Assembly: GCF_029323795.1 (NCBI RefSeq)
Contig: NZ_CP119758.1
Location: 4,650,001 to 4,714,000 of the forward strand
Source: Zobellia alginiliquefaciens
Lineage (GTDB): Bacteria > Bacteroidota > Bacteroidia > Flavobacteriales > Flavobacteriaceae
Reading direction: 5' to 3'
Length of the DNA: 64,000 nucleotides
Shown one piece after another: positions 8,557-18,553 of the stretch (position 1 is its first letter; every line of letters begins with the position of its first letter). Position numbers and translations under genes: made by a program. The notes under the pieces are model-generated. The model saw nothing but the letters and a program-made list of their open reading frames with translations. It searched no databases and was not told the DNA's origin.

Positions 8557-9516
8557 TTAAGAAACTAGATATGGTAGGGGTTCTCCCCTATGCAGGGCAA
8601 TGATATTTCTTGCCGCAAATACGGACATTTGATTCCGTGCCTCAATGGTAGCCGAGCCAATATGTGGCGTAACCGCTACTTGCTCCATAGCGAGTAAGGG
8701 ATTGTCACTTTTCATAGGCTCTGGGTCGGTAACATCAAGACCTGCGCCCCATATTTCTTTATTTTGTAAAGCAGTAATCAAGTCCGCCTCCTTATGAACC
8801 TGACCGCGCGCTGTATTTACAAAGATGGAGGTCGGTTTCATTTTTTGAAATGCTTCGGCATCAAACGTATACTTTGTGTCTTCGGTAAGCGCACAATGAG
8901 CCGAAATTACATCGCTCTGCGCCAACAGCTCATCAAAGCTCACCTTTTTAGCCTGTAATTCCTCTTCTGCTTCTTGGTTGTTGGAGCGATTACAGTAGAG
9001 AACATTCATTCCGTAAGCCCCCTTACAACGACGGGCAAATTCAAACCCTATTCGCCCTAAACCAAAAATGCCGACGGTCTTATTCTTTAATTCCATACCC
9101 AAATGAGCTTGTGGCCGAAAATGTTTCCATTCGCCCTTGGCAATAGTTTTGTGCATGTATAACATTCTTCTTGATACTGCTAACATCAATATGAAAGCCA
9201 TATCCGCCGTGGCATCCGTCATAGAATTGGGAGCGTTCGCAATAGGAATACCCAACTTTTTAGCTTCGGACAAATCTATATTATCGTAACCCGCTGCATA
9301 TTGAGAAATAATCTTAAGATGCTTGTTCGCGTTTAAAAATTCAGCATCAAACTTATAATTACTTGTACTTAAAAGCGCATCGTGTTTAGCGGCTGCTTCA
9401 TAAAGCTCTTCTTTGGTCATGGGTAGACCCTTGGTCCATTTGGTGACTTCAAGGCCCTCCTTTTTCAACATTTCTATTCCAATGTCCGGTATGTTTAGCG
9501 GTACGAGTACTTTCAT
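8557..9516 (-). CDS. D-2-hydroxyacid dehydrogenase (glyoxylate/glycerate reductase type)
   Basis: 319 residues from the ATG at 9516; a TTG three codons upstream gives a slightly longer frame but is less likely. Motifs: GLGRIGFEFARR (NAD(P) Rossmann GxGxxG), NTARGQVHKEADL with the substrate-binding Arg, DPEP with the catalytic Glu region, and TPHIGSATIEAR with the catalytic His. This is the GyaR/GhrB branch, which reduces glyoxylate or hydroxypyruvate. Only 32 bp separate its stop from the 3D-domain gene, so it may head that operon, although no metabolic link is evident. Confidence 0.85.
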   Translation of the reverse strand: MKVLVPLNIPDIGIEMLKKEGLEVTKWTKGLPMTKEELYEAAAKHDALLSTSNYKFDAEFLNANKHLKIISQYAAGYDNIDLSEAKKLGIPIANAPNSMTDATADMAFILMLAVSRRMLYMHKTIAKGEWKHFRPQAHLGMELKNKTVGIFGLGRIGFEFARRCKGAYGMNVLYCNRSNNQEAEEELQAKKVSFDELLAQSDVISAHCALTEDTKYTFDAEAFQKMKPTSIFVNTARGQVHKEADLITALQNKEIWGAGLDVTDPEPMKSDNPLLAMEQVAVTPHIGSATIEARNQMSVFAARNIIALHRGEPLPYLVS

Positions 9517-9613
9517 AGCAAGCAATTTATAAAATCTTACTTACGGTTTTACAAATTGGTTTACTTTTACGCATCTTTTGGTGCATATTTCATTTTCAAA
9601 CCCCACCATTTAC

Positions 9614-10942
9614 ATGAAAATCCTCAAACGCATACTTTTAATTTTATTCGTAATTCTCATCGTGGCCGTCTATTTTAATTTCCCCAAACTCAATTTCATT
9701 TCTGGTTACGCTTCCAAAAATATGGCCTCTACCGTTTTTATAACAGACCGTAGCGCTGAGTCCGTTAAATTAAATGATAACGATGTACCCCTTATTAATC
9801 TTGCCGATGTTGAGACCGACGGAAATAGTGCTTCCGCATCGGTATTCGGACTCATGGAGCGAAAAGCAATATGTCATGAGGGGCTGGGCTGCACATTGGT
9901 AAATAAGGATTATGACCCAAATGTTACTATACCCGTACCCCAGCGTGTTAAAAGTAACAATGATTTAGTTTTCCCTTACGGGGATAATGAAGCCAAAGAC
10001 ACTATTTTTAGCAATGTGGATTATGATATATTGAAAAAAGGAATCCATAGCGCTTTCACCAATAATGAAGTTCAAAAGACACGAACCGTTTTAGTTGCCC
10101 ATAAAAACCATATTATTGGCGAAAAATATTTGGAAGGCTTTACTAAAGACACCCCTATTTTAGGATGGAGTATGACAAAAAGCGTACTGGCTACTTTGTA
10201 TGGCATTCTAGAATACCAAGGAAAAATAGACCTTGATAAACCTGTACTTTTAAACGATTGGGATAAGGACGATCGCAAAAAAATTACTTTAAACCATCTG
10301 CTACGGATGCAAAGCGGACTTGCATGGGACGAAGATTACACCTCTATTTCAGATGTAACACGTATGCTCTTTATGGATGCCGATATGACCAAGTCGCAAG
10401 GTAAAAAAGAGGCCATTGCTGCGCCCACCGAAGTTTGGAACTACTCTTCGGGAACAACTAATTTATTATCTGGTGTTCTAAGGAAACAATTTGAAACTCA
10501 CCAGGATTATATCAACTTTCCATATGAAGAACTGATCGATAAAATAGGAATGAACAGTATGCTCATTGAAACCGATATGAAAGGGAATTTTGTGGGTTCC
10601 TCTTATGCTTGGGCCACAACAAGGGATTGGGCTAAATTCGGCCTGTTATATCTTAACAAAGGAAATTGGAACGGAGAACAACTTTTTGACGAATCTTGGG
10701 TTGACTATGTTTCGGAACCAACTTTACATTCCGATGGCACTTATGGGGGTCATTTTTGGCTTAATGCCAACGGAAAATACCCAGATGTACCCAGAGACCT
10801 TTATTCTGCAAATGGTTACCAAGGGCAACGTGTTTTTATAATTCCCTCTAAAGATTTAGTGGTAGTACGGACCGGTCTTGCCGAAGCTCCTGATTTTGAT
10901 ATTAATGAATTCTTGAAAAATATACTTGCGGCAATCAAATAA
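9614..10942 (+). CDS. Serine hydrolase, class C beta-lactamase-like, membrane-anchored
   Basis: 442 residues from the ATG at 9614 (an upstream in-frame TTG at 9578 is unlikely). One N-terminal transmembrane helix (RILLILFVILIVAVYF) anchors a periplasmic domain. The active-site SxxK is in LGWSMTKSVL, the YxN-like second motif in VWNYSSGTTN, and the C-terminal triad region around GGHFWLN. This fold covers penicillin-binding proteins, esterases and D-aminopeptidases; the natural substrate is unknown and real beta-lactam hydrolysis should not be assumed. Divergent from the hydroxyacid dehydrogenase. Confidence 0.85.
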   Translation: MKILKRILLILFVILIVAVYFNFPKLNFISGYASKNMASTVFITDRSAESVKLNDNDVPLINLADVETDGNSASASVFGLMERKAICHEGLGCTLVNKDYDPNVTIPVPQRVKSNNDLVFPYGDNEAKDTIFSNVDYDILKKGIHSAFTNNEVQKTRTVLVAHKNHIIGEKYLEGFTKDTPILGWSMTKSVLATLYGILEYQGKIDLDKPVLLNDWDKDDRKKITLNHLLRMQSGLAWDEDYTSISDVTRMLFMDADMTKSQGKKEAIAAPTEVWNYSSGTTNLLSGVLRKQFETHQDYINFPYEELIDKIGMNSMLIETDMKGNFVGSSYAWATTRDWAKFGLLYLNKGNWNGEQLFDESWVDYVSEPTLHSDGTYGGHFWLNANGKYPDVPRDLYSANGYQGQRVFIIPSKDLVVVRTGLAEAPDFDINEFLKNILAAIK

Positions 10943-11127
10943 GTATGCCGTTTTAAGGCTCGCGAAATACGTAAGAAAAAGCTTAAATATCTTTTTATTG
11001 TAGTTACACAACAATTCTGGCTTAGCTCGCAACAATAGTTATGCGGAAATGAAGCTTCAATGTAAGTTTACAGTGTAATAAAAAAACAAAAAGTAAATTT
11101 TTTCATTTTCATATAGTGTTCTCGATG

Positions 11128-11160
11128 AAAGAGCCTTTTCCGGACAGGGAAGGCTTTTTC
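11128..11160. terminator. Terminator between convergent serine hydrolase and menB
   Basis: An imperfect hairpin with arms around AGCCTTTTCC and GGGAAGGCT, followed by TTTTTC on the plus strand; the opposite strand also reads into a short T-rich tract. It lies between two converging genes. The remaining gap 10943-11192 shows nothing else. Confidence 0.55.
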
Positions 11161-11192
11161 TGGTTTTAAGAAGTAGCTAAACTTAAAACCAT

Positions 11193-12035
11193 TTACGGTA
11201 TCCACTTGTTCTTACCAAAATCGGGCTTCCTTTTTTCCAAAAATGCATTTCTACCCTCCTTGGCTTCTTCCGTACCGTATGCCAAACGTGTAGCTTCACC
11301 CGCAAACACCTGTTGACCTACCATTCCATCATCCGTAAGGTTCATTGCGAATTTTAGCATTTTTATAGAGGTTGGCGATTTTTCAAGAATCTCTTGCGCC
11401 CATTGGTAGGCTGTATCCTCCAATTCATCATGTGGAATTACGGCATTCACCATGCCCATTTCATAAGCCTCTTGTGCGGAATAGTTTCTTCCCAAGAAAA
11501 AGATTTCACGTGCCTTTTTCTGCCCTACCATTTTAGCAAGATAAGCAGAACCGTAACCGGCATCAAAACTCGTTACATCTGCATCGGTCTGTTTAAAAAT
11601 AGCATGTTCTTTACTAGCTAGCGTCAAATCACAAACCACATGCAAACTATGACCGCCACCAACGGCCCAGCCAGGTACTACCGCAATAACCGCTTTTGGC
11701 ATGAAACGGATCTGGCGTTGCACTTCAAGAATATTCAAACGGTGCATCCCATCTTCACCTACATAGCCCTGCTCTCCCCTAGCCTTCTGGTCTCCTCCGC
11801 TACAGAATGAATATATTCCGTCTTTCGTAGAAGGGCCTTCAGCAGAAAGTAATACTACACCAATGGAAGTGTCTTCTTGGGCATCATAAAAAGCTTGATA
11901 CAATTCACTTGTAGTTTTAGGTCTAAACGCATTTCGTACGTTAGGACGGTTAAAAGCAATACGAGCTACCCCGTTACTTTTTTTATAGGTAATATCTTCA
12001 AATTCTTTGGCCGTTTTCCAATCTGGTTTCTGCAT
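11193..12035 (-). CDS. menB: 1,4-dihydroxy-2-naphthoyl-CoA synthase (menaquinone biosynthesis)
   Basis: 280 residues from the ATG at 12035; a TTG eight codons upstream is open but the ATG fits the family length. MenB is a crotonase-fold enzyme that closes the naphthoquinone ring from o-succinylbenzoyl-CoA. Diagnostic segments are RIAFNRPNVRNAFRPKT, CSGGDQKARGEQGYVGEDG (oxyanion hole and the MenB-specific loop), GWAVGGGHSLHVVCDLTLA, and the C-terminal FGKNKWIP. Menaquinone is the sole quinone of flavobacteria. No other men genes are nearby in the window. Confidence 0.95.
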   Translation of the reverse strand: MQKPDWKTAKEFEDITYKKSNGVARIAFNRPNVRNAFRPKTTSELYQAFYDAQEDTSIGVVLLSAEGPSTKDGIYSFCSGGDQKARGEQGYVGEDGMHRLNILEVQRQIRFMPKAVIAVVPGWAVGGGHSLHVVCDLTLASKEHAIFKQTDADVTSFDAGYGSAYLAKMVGQKKAREIFFLGRNYSAQEAYEMGMVNAVIPHDELEDTAYQWAQEILEKSPTSIKMLKFAMNLTDDGMVGQQVFAGEATRLAYGTEEAKEGRNAFLEKRKPDFGKNKWIP

Positions 12036-12365
12036 GAGGTAATTTTTAAACTTTTGCAAAGTAAAGCAATTTGAAAAAACAAATTATCATTGTAGGCTCT
12101 TCTAAATTACAAGGAGGATATTGTGCTGTAAAATACATTTTCAGCTTGTAGGATTAAGAAAGCGTATAAAAAGTAAGAAGAAGTGATAAAAAATTCATTA
12201 ATTGTAGGAGAATAACTATAATAGTTTGCAATAAATTATTTCAAATTAACTTAATTTAGCTTTATGATACACTGTGATACTCCTAAACCAAGTATCTCAA
12301 AGTTAAGATTCCATCAAACAGACAACCTTTATTTCCTAGTTAAAATGCGGCAATAAGTTTAGCAA

Positions 12366-14987
12366 ATGAACATTGAAAACTATCAAATTGAAGATTTAGA
12401 TGAAGTTATAGCAGATTTAAATGCTATAGCCAGAATAGGTTATTGGATTTTCAATGTTCAAACAGGCGAATACAAGCTAGATCGGGTAAGCTATGAAATA
12501 CTACAATTACCGGATGGAACCGATTTACATGACAAAAAGAGCACTGCCTATTGTAGAAATGAAACGAAGTGGACCTTTATTAAAAAGCTTATACACAATG
12601 CGGTTGAGCAGAACTCTTCATTTAACCATGAAGTTGAATTAGAGGTTCCAAGCGGAAATTCTATTTGGGTGTTGCTAATTGGCAAGTGTATTACATCCAC
12701 AGAACAGCGAATAAAAGTGTCAGGGATGATACAGGACATTACCGCTCGAAAAGAATCGGAAAACGAACTAATCGAAAAGAACGAACTTTTAAATTTTACG
12801 GAGAACAAGGCTGCTTTAGGGCATTGGAAATGGGACATTAGCACTAATTTAGTTACCTGTTCCAAAAACATATCTCGCATCATTAAAGTACCCTATGGCA
12901 AACGCATATCGGTTCATAAGTTAACAGGTTCCGTACACCCAGAAGATATTGAAGACGTTAGATCGCATTTAAATAATGCGGTTAAAACTAAAACTTTTGA
13001 AACGCTTTTTCACAGATTCCGATTAGAAGACGGGTCCGAAAGGATAATTCAAGTTTTGGGAGAGCCCATCATAGACGAAGATTCTACTTTAAAAGGTTTT
13101 ATATGCAGCTCTCAGGATATTACAAAAATAAAGCAATTTGAAGAGGAACTGTTGAAAAAAAACCAACTCTTTAAGGTTGCTCAGCAGAGAGCAAAATTTG
13201 GGTATTGGCAGTGGGAAGTTGACACGGATACAGTAATATGTTCCCAAAACATGGCCCAACTCCTTAAAGTGGAAGAAAACGTTGAATTTCCCCTAAACAC
13301 ATTAATAAAGGATGTACATCCAGAAGATGTAAGCCACGTGCGAGCAAGTTTGGAACAAATTATTAAGCAGAAGTATTTTAACAGTTTTTCGCATCGCGTT
13401 GTTATAGATAATCAACTTATATATGTTAAAGTACAAGGGAAGGTCATAACAGATTCTGACGGGGAAATTGTAAATATTCTTGGAGTCTCCCAAGATGTGA
13501 CCGATCAAAAAATTATTGAAAATGAGCTTAGAAGCAACAATCAATTATTGGGATTTGCTGAAAAGATTTCAAAAATAGGTCACTGGCAATGGGATTTTTC
13601 CACTAACTATATAAAATGGTCTACCAACCTTTACCGCATTTTTGAAGTTGAAGAAGGAACGCCAATCAAATTTGATACTTATTTCAACTTTATACACCCA
13701 GATGATGCAGAAAGAGTTACTGCCAAAATTGATGCGCTATCAAAACACAAAAATTTTGAGGGAGTCATACACCGGATTGTATTAAAGAACGGAAAGATAA
13801 AAACAGTAGAATTATTGGCAACCGTGAATCTTGATCGGTCTGCCAACATAATTGAAATGTTGGGTACCCTGCAGGACGTAAGCGAGCAACGGGCAGATGA
13901 AATGAAATTTAAAGCTTTATTGGAATCCGCCCCTAACGCAACTCTTATTCTTGGTAAGGATAACATTATACAAATGATTAATTTACAGGCAGAACACCTG
14001 TTTGGCTATACCTCCCAAGAACTGGTAGGCCAATCTATTGATCTTATTATTCCTTCCAGATATGATGAAATACGAGCTCCACTAAGAGATGCTTTTTACG
14101 CCAATCCTGAAGTTAAGACCTATGATATTGGTAAGGATTTTTATATGTATGATAAACAGAGGAATGAAATTCCTGTTGAGGTGACTCTTGGCCCTCTACA
14201 GCTAGAGGGAGGCTTTCTTTTATCCGTAGTTGTAAGGGATATAACTGCAGAAAAAAACTACCAGCATAAAATTTTAAAAGCTAAAGAAGAACTAGAGGTA
14301 CTTACGGAGGAATTAACAGCCCAAAATCTACAACTGGCGGACTTTACCCAGATAACGTCCCACAACTTACGTGCCCCTGTAAGTAATTTGAATTCGCTTG
14401 TAGACATCTATAAAATGATGGATGATGAACAAGAACGTAATGCGTTGTTCGAAAAATTCGAAACGGTAATCTCTCACCTTACCCTAACGCTTAATACGCT
14501 CATAGAAGCATTGAGTGCAAAAAATGATGCTTCGGTAGAGCGTAGTGAAGTTTCTTTTAGCGAAGTCCTTATGAAAACTCAGGAAATATTCACTGCTGAA
14601 ATCACAAAAACCAAGGCGGTAATAAAAAGCGATTTTTCTCAAATAGACACTTTAAAATATCACAAAATATATTTAGATAGTATTTTTCAAAATTTGATTG
14701 GCAACTCTTTAAAATACAAAGCCAAGGAACGAACGCCTCAAATTGAGGTTACCTCAGAAATGAGTGATAACAAAGTAATTTTAAAATTTAAGGATAATGG
14801 TTTAGGTATAGATCTCAAAAAACACGGTCATAAAATATTCGGTTTAAACAAAGTGTTTCATAACCACCCCGAAGCAAAAGGTATTGGTCTTTTTATGACA
14901 AAAACTCAAATAGAGGCTATGGGCGGCAAAATATTTGTTTCTAGTAAAATCAACGAAGGCACAACTTTTAGTATTCATTTTAATTAA
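12366..14987 (+). CDS. Multi-PAS sensor histidine kinase (copy 1)
   Basis: 873 residues, no transmembrane helix, so a cytoplasmic sensor. Four consecutive PAS_3-type domains (about residues 20-130, 145-260, 270-390, 395-515) share the pattern GxWxWD...HPED...HRIV...QDVT/S. A fifth, classic PAS (about 520-640; FGYTSQELVGQSIDLIIPSR) precedes a coiled-coil helix. The phospho-acceptor is His666 in TQITSHNLRAPVSNL. The HATPase has an N box FQNLIGNSLKYK, a G1 box KDNGLGID and a G2 box AKGIGLFMTK. It is followed 7 bp later by its single-domain regulator, and the pair is repeated immediately downstream. The ligand of the PAS array is unknown. Confidence 0.92.
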   Translation: MNIENYQIEDLDEVIADLNAIARIGYWIFNVQTGEYKLDRVSYEILQLPDGTDLHDKKSTAYCRNETKWTFIKKLIHNAVEQNSSFNHEVELEVPSGNSIWVLLIGKCITSTEQRIKVSGMIQDITARKESENELIEKNELLNFTENKAALGHWKWDISTNLVTCSKNISRIIKVPYGKRISVHKLTGSVHPEDIEDVRSHLNNAVKTKTFETLFHRFRLEDGSERIIQVLGEPIIDEDSTLKGFICSSQDITKIKQFEEELLKKNQLFKVAQQRAKFGYWQWEVDTDTVICSQNMAQLLKVEENVEFPLNTLIKDVHPEDVSHVRASLEQIIKQKYFNSFSHRVVIDNQLIYVKVQGKVITDSDGEIVNILGVSQDVTDQKIIENELRSNNQLLGFAEKISKIGHWQWDFSTNYIKWSTNLYRIFEVEEGTPIKFDTYFNFIHPDDAERVTAKIDALSKHKNFEGVIHRIVLKNGKIKTVELLATVNLDRSANIIEMLGTLQDVSEQRADEMKFKALLESAPNATLILGKDNIIQMINLQAEHLFGYTSQELVGQSIDLIIPSRYDEIRAPLRDAFYANPEVKTYDIGKDFYMYDKQRNEIPVEVTLGPLQLEGGFLLSVVVRDITAEKNYQHKILKAKEELEVLTEELTAQNLQLADFTQITSHNLRAPVSNLNSLVDIYKMMDDEQERNALFEKFETVISHLTLTLNTLIEALSAKNDASVERSEVSFSEVLMKTQEIFTAEITKTKAVIKSDFSQIDTLKYHKIYLDSIFQNLIGNSLKYKAKERTPQIEVTSEMSDNKVILKFKDNGLGIDLKKHGHKIFGLNKVFHNHPEAKGIGLFMTKTQIEAMGGKIFVSSKINEGTTFSIHFN

Positions 14988-14994
14988 TTAAATT

Positions 14995-15402
14995 ATGAAA
15001 CCTCCCTTTCACCTCTGTATTGTTGACGATGATGATATATACAGATTTACAGTCCTTCAAACGGCAAAAACATTGAATATGGAATATAGAACAACCGTTT
15101 TTTCCAATGGTCAAGATGCCCTAGAATACATTCAGGCAAATCAAAATAATCCCGAAACCCTACCCCACTTTATCTTGTTAGATATTGATATGCCGGTTAT
15201 GGATGGTTTTCAATTCCTACAGAGTTACGATGATATAGAGCCCACTTTAACAAAAAACATCACTATTTATATGGTTTCATCATCTGTAGACCCAAAAGAT
15301 ATTGAATTAGCTAAAAGTTATAGCTCTGTAAAAGATTACATCTCAAAACCCTTGAAAAGCGAGCAGCTTAAAACTATAATCGACACGATAATACCCAACT
15401 AA
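14995..15402 (+). CDS. Single-domain response regulator (copy 1)
   Basis: 135 residues, only a receiver domain. The acidic pocket is in CIVDDDDIYRF, the phospho-acceptor Asp in ILLDIDMPVMDGF, the switch Ser in MVSSSVD, and the conserved Lys in YISKPLKSEQL. With no output domain it must act by protein-protein contact or in a phosphorelay. It follows its kinase gene by 7 bp. Confidence 0.92.
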   Translation: MKPPFHLCIVDDDDIYRFTVLQTAKTLNMEYRTTVFSNGQDALEYIQANQNNPETLPHFILLDIDMPVMDGFQFLQSYDDIEPTLTKNITIYMVSSSVDPKDIELAKSYSSVKDYISKPLKSEQLKTIIDTIIPN

Positions 15403-15435
15403 AATTAGAATCATGAAAAACAAAAACGCTGTTGT

Positions 15436-15485
15436 TACCGTATAAATATAGATACATATACTTAACTTATTCAAATTATACGGTA
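15436..15485. repeat. Perfect 10-bp inverted repeat ahead of kinase copy 2
   Basis: TACCGTATAA (15436-15445) and its exact reverse complement TTATACGGTA (15476-15485) flank 30 bp in the only sizeable gap between the two duplicated kinase/regulator pairs. It ends 22 bp before the ATG of kinase copy 2. The spacing is too long for a typical terminator and there is no T-run, so an operator or a leader hairpin is more likely. Confidence 0.45.
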
Positions 15486-15506
15486 GACTAGTTTCAAGCG
15501 CACAAA

Positions 15507-18131
15507 ATGAGTTCAAAAGACAATAAAAATATTATTGGCCCAAGTATCATGAATTCCATTCATGAAAGGCTAAAGATAGGTTCGTGGAAATTGAACGTTG
15601 AAACCGGTGTATACACAATAGATAACGTTACTTGTGACATACTACAAATACCTCATACTACAGTATTACAGCGAGGAAAAAAAATGCCTTTTAAGAGAAC
15701 CGAAGATACCGTTCTAAAAGTTGAAACAGGTCTGAAAAAGACAATTGAACAAGGCGTGCCCTTTGACCATGAACTGGAATTTGTCACGGAAAAAGGAAAT
15801 ACGATATGGCTACACGTTTTGGGCAACAGTCAATTTAAAGACGGTAAGTGCACTGAAATCCTAGGGGTTATTCAAGATATTTCAGATAAAAAAAGTGCCC
15901 AAGAAGCCATACTTCACCAGAATAGATTGTTTGATCTTGCCGGACAAAAGGCGAAGCTTGCCCATTGGTATTGGGATTTTCAAAACAACCATTTTCTCGG
16001 TTCGAAATTTTTATGTGAGGTTCTTGGTATTCCTGAAGGAGCCAAGTTTAACCTGGAAACTTTACTAAAGGATATACCTTCTGATAATTTAGCGTACGTA
16101 AAAGAGCAGATAGAAACCAATATAAACAACAAGACTTTTGAGAGCTTTTACCATCGGATAATATGTGCAGATGGTTCGGAACGCATAGCGGAAGTCATTG
16201 GTGATATCTATACCGATAGTAATGGTAATATCACCCACATTATTGGCATTTCACAAGATGTTAGCAATTACAAGAATATACAAGCAGAATTAATAAAAAA
16301 GAACGAGCTTTTGGCTTTTGCCGAACAAAAAGCTCAAATTGGGCATTGGCAGTGGAATACCATTACAGATCAGGTATTCTGGTCAGATCATCTGTATCAT
16401 ATTTTTGAAAAAGAGCCCAACTCAAATTTACAATTTAGTTCCTATTTTAATAGCGTTCATCCTGAAGATCAACCTATAGTAAAGTTACATATTGAAGATT
16501 CAATTAAGAAAAAATCTTTTGACAGTATTACCCATCGAATTGTTCTTGAAGATAATTCCATTAAATGGATTCAACTTTTGGCCGAAATCGTTTTTAACGA
16601 AACAGGGGAAGTACAAATGATGATGGGTACTTGCCAAGATATCACTAAGTCCAAGCTAGCCCAAAATGAACTGCTGAACAAAAATAAATTACTGGACTAT
16701 GCAGAGGAAATAACCAAGATGGGAAATTGGCAGTGGGACCTAAGTACAAACAACGTGAAATGGTCTGCCAATCTGTACCGAATTTATGAGCATGAAGAAA
16801 ATGCCCCAATAACCTTTCAAACTTATTTTGATTACATTCACGAAGAAGATAAACCAAAGGTTACAGAAAAAGTAGAAATTCTGTTAAAAGACAAATCTTT
16901 TGAAAGACTTGTGCACCGCATTGTCCTTAAAGATGGTACCATAAAAACGGTTGAATTGTTAGGCACCGTTATTGTTGACGAATTTGGAAGGGCTATTGAA
17001 ATGCTGGGCACATTACAGGATATTAGTGAGCAACGGGCAGAGGAAATGAAATTTAAAGCATTACTGGAAACCGCTCCTAACGCTACTCTTATTCTGGATA
17101 AGGACAATATTATACAAATGATCAATTTGCAGGCAGAACGCCTGTTTGGCTATACTACACAAGAACTAGTAGGTGAATCTATCGACCTTTTAATTCCTTC
17201 CAGGTATGATGAAAAACGAGCTCCCTTAAGAGATTCCTTTTATGCCAATCCTGAAATTAAAACATATAATTTCAGCGAGGATTTATATATGTACGATAAA
17301 CAGAAAAGTGAAATTCCCGTTGAGGTGACTCTTGGCCCACTGCAGTTAGAGGGAGGCTTTCTTTTATCCGTAGTAGTTAGGGATATAACTGCCGAAAAAG
17401 ATTACCAAACTAAAATCTTAAAAGCTAAAGAAGAGCTTGAGGTACTTACCCAAGAATTAACAGAACAGAATCAACAACTTGCAGATTTTACGCAAATTAC
17501 CTCACATAATTTACGCGCCCCGGTAAGTAACCTAAACTCGTTGCTCGAAATTTTCAATATGACGGATGATGAAGAAGAGCGTCGCGAACTTTTCAAAAAA
17601 TTTGAAAGTGTTATAGGCAACCTTACCCTTACACTCAATACACTTATAGAATCACTTACAACAAAGTCGGACACCTCAAAAGAACAGAATTTAGTATCCT
17701 TCAGTGAAGTGCTATCAAAAACCGAGGAAATATTCGCTGCTGAAATTCTGCAGACAAAGGCTGAAATCAAAAGTGATTTCTCTCAGGTAGATTCTATGAT
17801 CTGCCACAAAATTTACATGGAAAGTATTTTTCAAAACCTTATAGGCAACGCTTTAAAATATAGGTCTGAGGAACGTAACCCTCAAATAGAGGTTACTTCA
17901 GAAATGAAAAATGGCGAAGTGATTTTAAAATTTAAAGACAACGGCTTGGGCATAGACCTAAAAAGACACGGTCATAAAATATTTGGATTAAACAAAGTTT
18001 TCCATAATCACCCAGAAGCAAAAGGAATTGGTCTATTCATGACCAAAACCCAGATAGTAGCCATGGGAGGAACCATATCAGTATCAAGTAAGGTCAATGA
18101 AGGCACTACTTTTAGTATTCAATTTATTTAG
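15507..18131 (+). CDS. Multi-PAS sensor histidine kinase (copy 2)
   Basis: 874 residues with the same order as copy 1: four PAS_3-type domains, one PAS, a coiled-coil linker, a dimerisation helix with His667 (ITSHNLRAPVSNL), and a HATPase (FQNLIGNALKYR, KDNGLGID, AKGIGLFMTK). The last PAS and kinase core are nearly the same as copy 1, whereas the first two PAS domains have drifted strongly. That pattern is expected if output stays shared and the sensed signal changes. It ends 6 bp before its own response regulator. Confidence 0.92.
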   Translation: MSSKDNKNIIGPSIMNSIHERLKIGSWKLNVETGVYTIDNVTCDILQIPHTTVLQRGKKMPFKRTEDTVLKVETGLKKTIEQGVPFDHELEFVTEKGNTIWLHVLGNSQFKDGKCTEILGVIQDISDKKSAQEAILHQNRLFDLAGQKAKLAHWYWDFQNNHFLGSKFLCEVLGIPEGAKFNLETLLKDIPSDNLAYVKEQIETNINNKTFESFYHRIICADGSERIAEVIGDIYTDSNGNITHIIGISQDVSNYKNIQAELIKKNELLAFAEQKAQIGHWQWNTITDQVFWSDHLYHIFEKEPNSNLQFSSYFNSVHPEDQPIVKLHIEDSIKKKSFDSITHRIVLEDNSIKWIQLLAEIVFNETGEVQMMMGTCQDITKSKLAQNELLNKNKLLDYAEEITKMGNWQWDLSTNNVKWSANLYRIYEHEENAPITFQTYFDYIHEEDKPKVTEKVEILLKDKSFERLVHRIVLKDGTIKTVELLGTVIVDEFGRAIEMLGTLQDISEQRAEEMKFKALLETAPNATLILDKDNIIQMINLQAERLFGYTTQELVGESIDLLIPSRYDEKRAPLRDSFYANPEIKTYNFSEDLYMYDKQKSEIPVEVTLGPLQLEGGFLLSVVVRDITAEKDYQTKILKAKEELEVLTQELTEQNQQLADFTQITSHNLRAPVSNLNSLLEIFNMTDDEEERRELFKKFESVIGNLTLTLNTLIESLTTKSDTSKEQNLVSFSEVLSKTEEIFAAEILQTKAEIKSDFSQVDSMICHKIYMESIFQNLIGNALKYRSEERNPQIEVTSEMKNGEVILKFKDNGLGIDLKRHGHKIFGLNKVFHNHPEAKGIGLFMTKTQIVAMGGTISVSSKVNEGTTFSIQFI

Positions 18132-18137
18132 AAAATT

Positions 18138-18548
18138 ATGAAAAACCCCTTTCACCTTTGTATTGTTGATGACGATGATATTTATAGGTTTACTATTATT
18201 CAATCGGCAAAATTCTTAAAAATAGAGCACAAAACTTCTGTCTTCCCTAATGGAGAAGAAGCCCTAACCTTCATCACCGAGAACCAAAACAATGCGGATG
18301 CACTACCCCATCTTATTTTGTTGGATATTGATATGCCCATAATGGACGGGTTTCAATTTTTAAAAGAATATAGCAAGATTGAAGCTTCACTAGCTAAACA
18401 GATTGCTATTTACATGGTATCCTCATCCGTAGACCCAGAGGACATTGAACGTGCAAAAAATTATCCTTCGGTTGTAGATTACATTTCCAAGCCTTTAAAA
18501 AGTGATAAGCTTCAAATGCTAATAGAAAAGACAAAAGAGAGTTCATAA
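18138..18548 (+). CDS. Single-domain response regulator (copy 2)
   Basis: 136-residue receiver-only protein, paralogue of copy 1: CIVDDDDIYRF, LLDIDMPIMDGFQFL, MVSSSVDPEDIE, and YISKPLKSDKL hold the Asp pocket, phospho-Asp, switch Ser and Lys. No output domain. Last gene of the duplicated cluster, ending 5 bp from a convergent gene. Confidence 0.92.
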   Translation: MKNPFHLCIVDDDDIYRFTIIQSAKFLKIEHKTSVFPNGEEALTFITENQNNADALPHLILLDIDMPIMDGFQFLKEYSKIEASLAKQIAIYMVSSSVDPEDIERAKNYPSVVDYISKPLKSDKLQMLIEKTKESS

Positions 18549-18553
18549 ACCCA

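Noticed and set aside
9614-10942. Annotation of the serine hydrolase as a beta-lactamase resistance gene
   Set aside because: The SxxK fold is shared by many esterases and peptidases; nothing in sequence or context indicates beta-lactam resistance.
12265-12280. TGATAC direct repeats upstream of kinase copy 1, similar to the OmpR-like sites
   Set aside because: Spacing is 10 bp, flanking bases differ, and the kinase has no DNA-binding partner regulator; too weak to claim.
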